The notes beneath the pieces are model-generated. The model saw nothing but the letters and a program-made list of their open reading frames with translations, had not been told where the DNA came from and made no database searches. Made by a program: the position numbers and the translations under genes. DNA of 64,000 nt, taken from positions 1-64,000 of the forward strand of contig JAWVFI010000081.1 of assembly GCA_033856235.1 (NCBI GenBank). The letters run 5' to 3'. This document shows positions 59,802-64,000 of the stretch, one piece after another. Position 1 is the stretch's first letter; every line of letters starts with the position of its first letter. This stretch comes from DASXRU01 sp033856235 (GTDB lineage: Bacteria; Acidobacteriota; Blastocatellia; Pyrinomonadales; Pyrinomonadaceae).

Positions 59802-60914
59802 ATGAACATACCGTTGCTTGATCTGCAGGCCCAATACGCCACGCTGCGTGAGCCATTACTGAGCGCAATCGAACGCGTAATGAATTCGCAGCAGTTGATC
59901 CTCGGCGCGGAAGTATCGGCCCTGGAAGAGGAGATTGCCTCCTATTCCCAGGCCCGCCACGCGATTGGTTGTGCCTCCGGCTCAGACGCATTGCTGCTGG
60001 CGTTACAGTCAATCGGAGTGGCGCCGGGCGATGAGGTGATCACTACTCCCTACAGTTTTTTCGCCACCGCCGCCGCCATCACCAGGCTCGGAGGACGGCC
60101 GGTATTTGTGGACATCGATCCCGTCAGCTACAACATGCGGGAAAGCGACGTCGGGGCGGCGATAACCGGGCGCACCAGGGCGCTGCTTCCGGTCCATCTC
60201 TATGGGCAATGCGCCGAGATGGAGGTCCTGCAGGATGTTGCCAGGCAATCTGCGATTCCAATTATCGAGGACGCGGCCCAGGCCATCGGCGCTGAGGATC
60301 AGAAGCGTCGCGCCGGCTCAATTGGCGCCATTGGCTGCGTTAGTTTCTACCCCTCGAAGAATCTTGGCGCCGCCGGCGATGGGGGAATGCTGGTCACGAA
60401 TGATGATGAGCACGCGGCGCGTTTGCGCATGCTGCGGGTTCATGGCGAAGAGCGCAAATATCATCACCGGCTGGTGGGGGTGAATAGCCGGCTGGATGCG
60501 ATTCAGGCGGCCGTGCTGCGCGTAAAACTGCCGCATCTGGATGAATGGACCGAAGCGCGCATCAGAAACGCCGCCCGCTATGATCAGTTATTCACCGACG
60601 CCGGGCTGGCCGAGGAAATCAGGCTGCCTACGGTGCGGAAGGGAACTCGTCACATTTTTAATCAATACGTGATTCGAGTCGCACGTCGCGATGAGCTGCG
60701 CGATCACCTGAAGCAGCGCGGCGTGGGATCCGAGGTTTATTACCCCGTGCCTTTGCATCTCCAGGAGTGCTTTAGTTATTTGGGTTACCGCCAGGGACAA
60801 TTTCCCGAGGCCGAACGCGCTGCTAATGAAACAGTGGCGCTTCCCATTTACCCGGAACTGACTCTGGCGCAACAAACCTACGTCGTAGAGACAATTCGCG
60901 AGTTTTACGCGTGA
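59802..60914 (+). CDS. DegT/DnrJ/EryC1 aminotransferase (WlbC/WbpE-like)
   Basis: 370 residues, ATG at 59802, 16 bases after the oxidoreductase. PLP lysine K186 in VSFYPSKNLGAAGDGG. CASGSDALLLALQSIGV and IIEDAAQAIGAEDQ complete the cofactor pocket. PFYSF-type TTPYSFFATAAAI is common to WbpE-like members. It would transaminate the 3-keto uronate made by the upstream gene, with the product acetylated by the protein at 58266. Confidence 0.9.
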   Translation: MNIPLLDLQAQYATLREPLLSAIERVMNSQQLILGAEVSALEEEIASYSQARHAIGCASGSDALLLALQSIGVAPGDEVITTPYSFFATAAAITRLGGRPVFVDIDPVSYNMRESDVGAAITGRTRALLPVHLYGQCAEMEVLQDVARQSAIPIIEDAAQAIGAEDQKRRAGSIGAIGCVSFYPSKNLGAAGDGGMLVTNDDEHAARLRMLRVHGEERKYHHRLVGVNSRLDAIQAAVLRVKLPHLDEWTEARIRNAARYDQLFTDAGLAEEIRLPTVRKGTRHIFNQYVIRVARRDELRDHLKQRGVGSEVYYPVPLHLQECFSYLGYRQGQFPEAERAANETVALPIYPELTLAQQTYVVETIREFYA

Positions 60915-60935
60915 TCGACTTAGCGCAGTAAATCC

Positions 60936-61823
60936 ATGTCATTGAAGTTCAGCATCATTACCCCGTCATTCAATCAGGCGGAGTTTCTGGAGCAGACCAT
61001 GCGGTCGGTCCTCGACCAGCGATATGAATCGCTGGAATACATAGTTATCGATGGCGGCAGCAAGGACGAGAGCCCGAGTATTATGCAGCGCTATGCCGAC
61101 AGGTTGGCCTATTGGACCAGTGAAAAGGACCGCGGCCAGGTGCATGCGATTAACAAGGGCCTGGCCCGGGCCACTGGTGACGTCGTTGCTTATATTAATA
61201 GCGACGATGTTTATTTACCGGGGGCCTTCGATGCCGTGGCGGAGTATTTCCAAGAGCATCCTGAATGCGAATGGGTCTGCGGCGACACCATCATGTTCGG
61301 TCCGGGACACAAGTCAGAGCTGATTCAAGCTCGCGTTCCACGTTCCGCCGCCCATTGTTTGTCGTGGGCCTACAGGTCGCCGCAGCCGGGCATGTTTTGG
61401 AAACGCCACCTGTTGGAGTCCGGGTTTGATGAAAGCTGGTTATACGATTTCGACCATGATCTCTATGTCCGCCTGCTCCTGGCAGGACATAAATGCGAGC
61501 ATCTATCCTTGCCGGTGGCTGCCTATCGTTGGCATGCAATCAGTAAGACGATGTCGGATCGGAGCCTGTTTGACGAAGAATTCGACCGCAGCTCCGAACA
61601 CTATGAAGGCCGTTTACATGGGTCAGACCGCCGCTGGTGCCGGTCCACGCGATTGTTGCGCCAGTCGTACCTCGCCAGCAGTGTGGGGCAGACGGCGGCT
61701 GCGCGCCGACTATTGATGCAGGCTCTGACGACTTATCCTGAAGCATTGGCAGGCAAACTGTTTTGGGGCTGTGCGCGCCAACTGGTCCGGCGGAACTCCG
61801 CAGTTCACTCGGATACACGTTGA
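60936..61823 (+). CDS. Glycosyltransferase family 2
   Basis: 295 residues, ATG at 60936. SIITPSFNQAEFLEQTMRSV, YIVIDGGSKDESPSIM, YWTSEKDRGQVHAINKGL and VAYINSDDVYLPGAF are typical of the Q/N-x-E WTSE subgroup of GT2 enzymes (DD at the metal site). ISKTM in HAISKTMSDRSLFDEEF is also family-typical. Cytoplasmic, adds a sugar to lipid-linked intermediate. Last gene of the run beginning at wzc. Confidence 0.9.
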   Translation: MSLKFSIITPSFNQAEFLEQTMRSVLDQRYESLEYIVIDGGSKDESPSIMQRYADRLAYWTSEKDRGQVHAINKGLARATGDVVAYINSDDVYLPGAFDAVAEYFQEHPECEWVCGDTIMFGPGHKSELIQARVPRSAAHCLSWAYRSPQPGMFWKRHLLESGFDESWLYDFDHDLYVRLLLAGHKCEHLSLPVAAYRWHAISKTMSDRSLFDEEFDRSSEHYEGRLHGSDRRWCRSTRLLRQSYLASSVGQTAAARRLLMQALTTYPEALAGKLFWGCARQLVRRNSAVHSDTR

Positions 61824-61858
61824 GCAGCATAGGATTAAGACCTCGGGTCTAATGCCCA

Positions 61859-61964
61859 GGCGGTGGGTGAGTTTGAAATCTCATTAGCACCTGACTTCAG
61901 TCAGGTGTTTTAAAGTCGAAGTGCGGTGCTAAGGAGAATTTCACACTGACTCACGACTACCGCC
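61859..61964. repeat. Family D MITE-like element, copy 3 (internally deleted)
   Basis: Left end GGCGGTGGGTGAGTTTGAAA and the CACCTGACTTCAGTCAGGTG hairpin are intact. About 85 bases of the centre are missing, and the right half resumes at AAGTGCGGTGCTAAGG. The right terminal repeat has several substitutions, so this is an old or decaying copy. Confidence 0.83.
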
Positions 61965-61994
61965 TTGCATTGTTACTTCAGTGTCCGGTAAGGT
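61965..61994 (+). promoter_or_regulatory. Candidate promoter of the GDP-mannose epimerase gene
   Basis: TTGCAT (61965-61970), 18-base spacer, TAAGGT (61989-61994). It begins at the base after the MITE-like element ends. Leader of about 40 bases. Confidence 0.3.
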
Positions 61995-62039
61995 GTCACT
62001 CTTTTCAGATTCTTGGATTTTGTGGGGGATTTCGAAGAT

Positions 62040-63068
62040 ATGTCAGAACCGATCAAAGTGTTAGTCACAGGCGCAGGCGGCTTTATTGGTCACCACTTGA
62101 GCAAGTATCTGGTGGATCGCGGATACTGGGTCCGAGGCGTTGATATCAAGGAACCCGAATACGAGCCCACTGCAGCGCAGGAATTCGAGTTGCTCGATCT
62201 GATCAAATGGGAAAACTGCTTGCGCGCGACCGAAGGCATTGATCAGGTTTACGGTCTGGCGGCAAATATGGGCGGGATTGGGTTCATCGAATCCCATAAA
62301 GCAGTCATCGTGCGTGATAGCACGTTAATGAATATGCATACGATCGAGGCGGCGCGTCAGAATAACGTGAAGAAATATCTATTTACTTCCAGCGCTTGCA
62401 TTTATCCGGGCTACCTGCAAAAAGACGCCGACGTGACGCCATTGAGGGAAGCAGATGCCTATCCCGCCGACGCGGAGGACGGATACGGCTGGGAGAAGCT
62501 TTATATGGAGAGAGTCTGCCGGCACTACACTGAGGACTTTGGCCTCGACACTCGCGTAGTTCGCTTTCACAATATTTTTGGTCCGCTGGGAACCTATGAT
62601 GGCGGCAGGGAAAAGTCTCCGGCGGCTATTTGCCGCAAGGTGGCTCTGGCGAATGAGACGGACGAGATTGAAGTTTGGGGCGATGGTGAACAGACGCGCT
62701 CATATTGTTACATCGACGATTGCGTGGAAGGTATTTACCGGCTCATGCAAAGTGAGCATCGCGATCCGATCAATCTCGGCCAGGATCGAATGATCTCGAT
62801 TAATGAACTAGTAGATATGGTGTCCGCCATCGCCGGAAAGAAGATCTCAAAACGCTACGACGTGACCAAACCTCAGGGAGTGAGAGGACGAAATAGCGAC
62901 AATACTCGCCTGCGCGAAGTCCTGGGTTGGGAGCCTGCGATTTCGCTGGAGGACGGCCTCGCCCTCACCTACCGCTGGATTGAACAGCAGCTGGGTAAAG
63001 AGGGGCGCACGGCCCCGTCAATGCCGCTTATCGCCGACCAGCAGGTTGCTGCACACACCACCGAGTAA
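62040..63068 (+). CDS. gme: GDP-mannose 3,5-epimerase homologue
   Basis: 342 residues from ATG at 62040 (an in-frame ATG at 62013 is less likely). VLVTGAGGFIGHHLSKYL binds NAD. ANMGGIGFIESHKAVIVRDS, SSACIYPGY with Cys120, DGYGWEKLYMER with Y149 and K153, REKSPAAICRK with K192, and PQGVRGRNSDNTRLREVLGW follow the order of plant GME. There the Cys and Lys are the epimerising acid/base pair. It would convert GDP-D-mannose to GDP-L-galactose or GDP-L-gulose. Such genes are best known in plants but do occur in bacteria. Confidence 0.88.
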   Translation: MSEPIKVLVTGAGGFIGHHLSKYLVDRGYWVRGVDIKEPEYEPTAAQEFELLDLIKWENCLRATEGIDQVYGLAANMGGIGFIESHKAVIVRDSTLMNMHTIEAARQNNVKKYLFTSSACIYPGYLQKDADVTPLREADAYPADAEDGYGWEKLYMERVCRHYTEDFGLDTRVVRFHNIFGPLGTYDGGREKSPAAICRKVALANETDEIEVWGDGEQTRSYCYIDDCVEGIYRLMQSEHRDPINLGQDRMISINELVDMVSAIAGKKISKRYDVTKPQGVRGRNSDNTRLREVLGWEPAISLEDGLALTYRWIEQQLGKEGRTAPSMPLIADQQVAAHTTE

Positions 63069-63179
63069 GGCTCCTGACTTCCGCGAACTAGTTTGAGTCC
63101 GGTCGGTTTGAACGTCGGGCAAGAATGCGTTCGGCAGTATGCCCGCGCGTTCAAAGTCACTTGCCGAGGGGCGACCTAA

Positions 63180-63962
63180 ATGTTTGGGTGGTATCGGGCA
63201 CAAGTTAAGCAGCACGGCCTCATTGATGCCACCAGCTTGTTCTGCCGCGTCGGCTGGTCCAGGAGCAGGGTCAATTTGGCCAACCGGCTGCTGCCGGGCA
63301 AGGTTTCCTGTCCTTGTTGTGGCTGGTCCGGGCGCAGGTTTCACGATTTCATCCAGCTGGGATATTCCGAACGGAATACTGCCTGCCCGCAATGTGACAG
63401 CTATGCCCGGCACCGAAGCTTTTACCTTTGGCTGAGCCGCGAATACCGTTTGCAAAAGCGCAGGGGCGTCGCACTCATTCTTGCGGCCGAAGGCGCACTC
63501 ACTCCCCTCTGGGACGAGGCGGGCGAGCTGACAGTTTTCCGGATGGATATCGATAGCCTACGGGGCAGCGATTTCCTGGGAGACTTGACCAAACTCCCCA
63601 TTGCGGCGGACTCAATAGATCTTCTTTGGTGTCATCATGTTTTGGAGCACATCGGAGATGATCGGGCCGCCATGGCTGAACTTTGCCGAGTTCTGCGCCC
63701 GGGTCATGGAGAGTTGATTGTTTCGGTGCCCATGATTCCCGGCGACGCGACGTTGGAATACGGGTTCGCCGATCCTGCGCTTAACGGCCACTGGCGCATT
63801 TACGGTGATGACTTCGGAGATCGCCTGGCTGAGAGCGGGTTTACCGTGAGAGCTGTGGACTATCGTCCGCCGGCCGCTGATCTGGCACGTTATGGGATTG
63901 TCGCGGAACACTTCTACATCTGCACCAAACCGGAATCCTCTCACGAGCACTCGCGACAATGA
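63180..63962 (+). CDS. SAM-dependent methyltransferase with N-terminal zinc-ribbon-like segment
   Basis: 260 residues, ATG at 63180 with GAGGGG upstream. Residues 40-75 hold CPCCGW and CPQC, four metal-ligand-like cysteines, followed by YARHRSFYLWL. The methyltransferase part lacks a clear GxGxG but has LILAAEGALTPLW, FRMDIDSLRGSDFLGDLTKL and IDLLWCHHVLEHIGDDRAAM. Its stop overlaps the start of the next gene (ATGA). Substrate unknown. Confidence 0.82.
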   Translation: MFGWYRAQVKQHGLIDATSLFCRVGWSRSRVNLANRLLPGKVSCPCCGWSGRRFHDFIQLGYSERNTACPQCDSYARHRSFYLWLSREYRLQKRRGVALILAAEGALTPLWDEAGELTVFRMDIDSLRGSDFLGDLTKLPIAADSIDLLWCHHVLEHIGDDRAAMAELCRVLRPGHGELIVSVPMIPGDATLEYGFADPALNGHWRIYGDDFGDRLAESGFTVRAVDYRPPAADLARYGIVAEHFYICTKPESSHEHSRQ

Positions 63963-64000
63963 GCGTCAAGACTATTCAAGCTCCTGCCGGACAATTCAAT
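63959..64000 (+). CDS. Start of next gene (cut by window edge)
   Basis: ATG at 63959 overlaps the preceding stop (ATGA), and 14 codons are open to the end of the window (MSVKTIQAPAGQFN). Too short to identify. The overlap and the locus make a real, co-translated polysaccharide gene likely. Confidence 0.5.
   Translation, partial: MSVKTIQAPAGQFN

Overview
The window is one large cell-surface polysaccharide locus followed by a block of secreted repeat proteins and a second polysaccharide block. By eye GC is in the mid-50s percent. The mix of HYR/DUF11/PxKF-type secreted proteins, beta-helix proteins, exopolysaccharide genes and many composite palindromic intergenic repeats fits an uncultured or soil Acidobacteriota (Blastocatellia-like) chromosome. 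That placement is inference from gene style only; no rRNA or tRNA gene was found to confirm it.

Layout. (1) 1-16746, all minus strand: SAM methyltransferases (eight), glycosyltransferases, two NAD-sugar epimerases, an O-acyltransferase, two paralogous glycosyltransferase-like proteins of unknown specificity, and the ABC exporter ATPase Wzt. (2) 16887-21018: an acyltransferase (plus), gmd (minus) and fcl (plus), which together make GDP-L-fucose. Palindromic repeats lie on either side of each plus-strand gene. (3) 21044-41732, minus strand: an oxidoreductase-epimerase fusion, rfbC, a Wzx-type flippase, an FdtA/FdtB-type amino-sugar pair, glycosyltransferases, methyltransferases, a PhyH dioxygenase, a beta-propeller protein, a NeuD-type acyltransferase, a GT-C-like membrane protein, a B12-type radical SAM enzyme and the ABC permease Wzm. 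(4) 42008-53754, minus strand: secreted proteins in three transcription units. Two units are parallel: promoter, giant HYR protein, hairpin, 59-nt conserved leader, beta-helix protein, terminator. The third has two tandem beta-helix genes. (5) 53858-64000, plus strand: rfbB, rfbD, a Wzz/BY-kinase, an acetyltransferase/dehydrogenase/aminotransferase trio of the WlbB/A/C type, a glycosyltransferase, a GDP-mannose 3,5-epimerase homologue, and a methyltransferase; another gene starts at the right edge.

How it fits together. The precursor genes point to dTDP-rhamnose, a dTDP-3-amino-3,6-dideoxyhexose, GDP-fucose, possibly GDP-L-galactose, and a UDP-diacetamido-uronate-like sugar. Many methyltransferases and acyltransferases would decorate the polymer. 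Export would use Wzm/Wzt and/or Wzx with the BY-kinase. No Wza, no clear Wzy, no rfbA and no GDP-mannose-forming genes are visible.

The best candidates for something undescribed are the duplicated HYR/beta-helix operons, with an intergenic leader more conserved than the adjoining coding DNA, and several families of composite palindromic repeats. Some of those repeats supply the stop codons and last residues of neighbouring genes.
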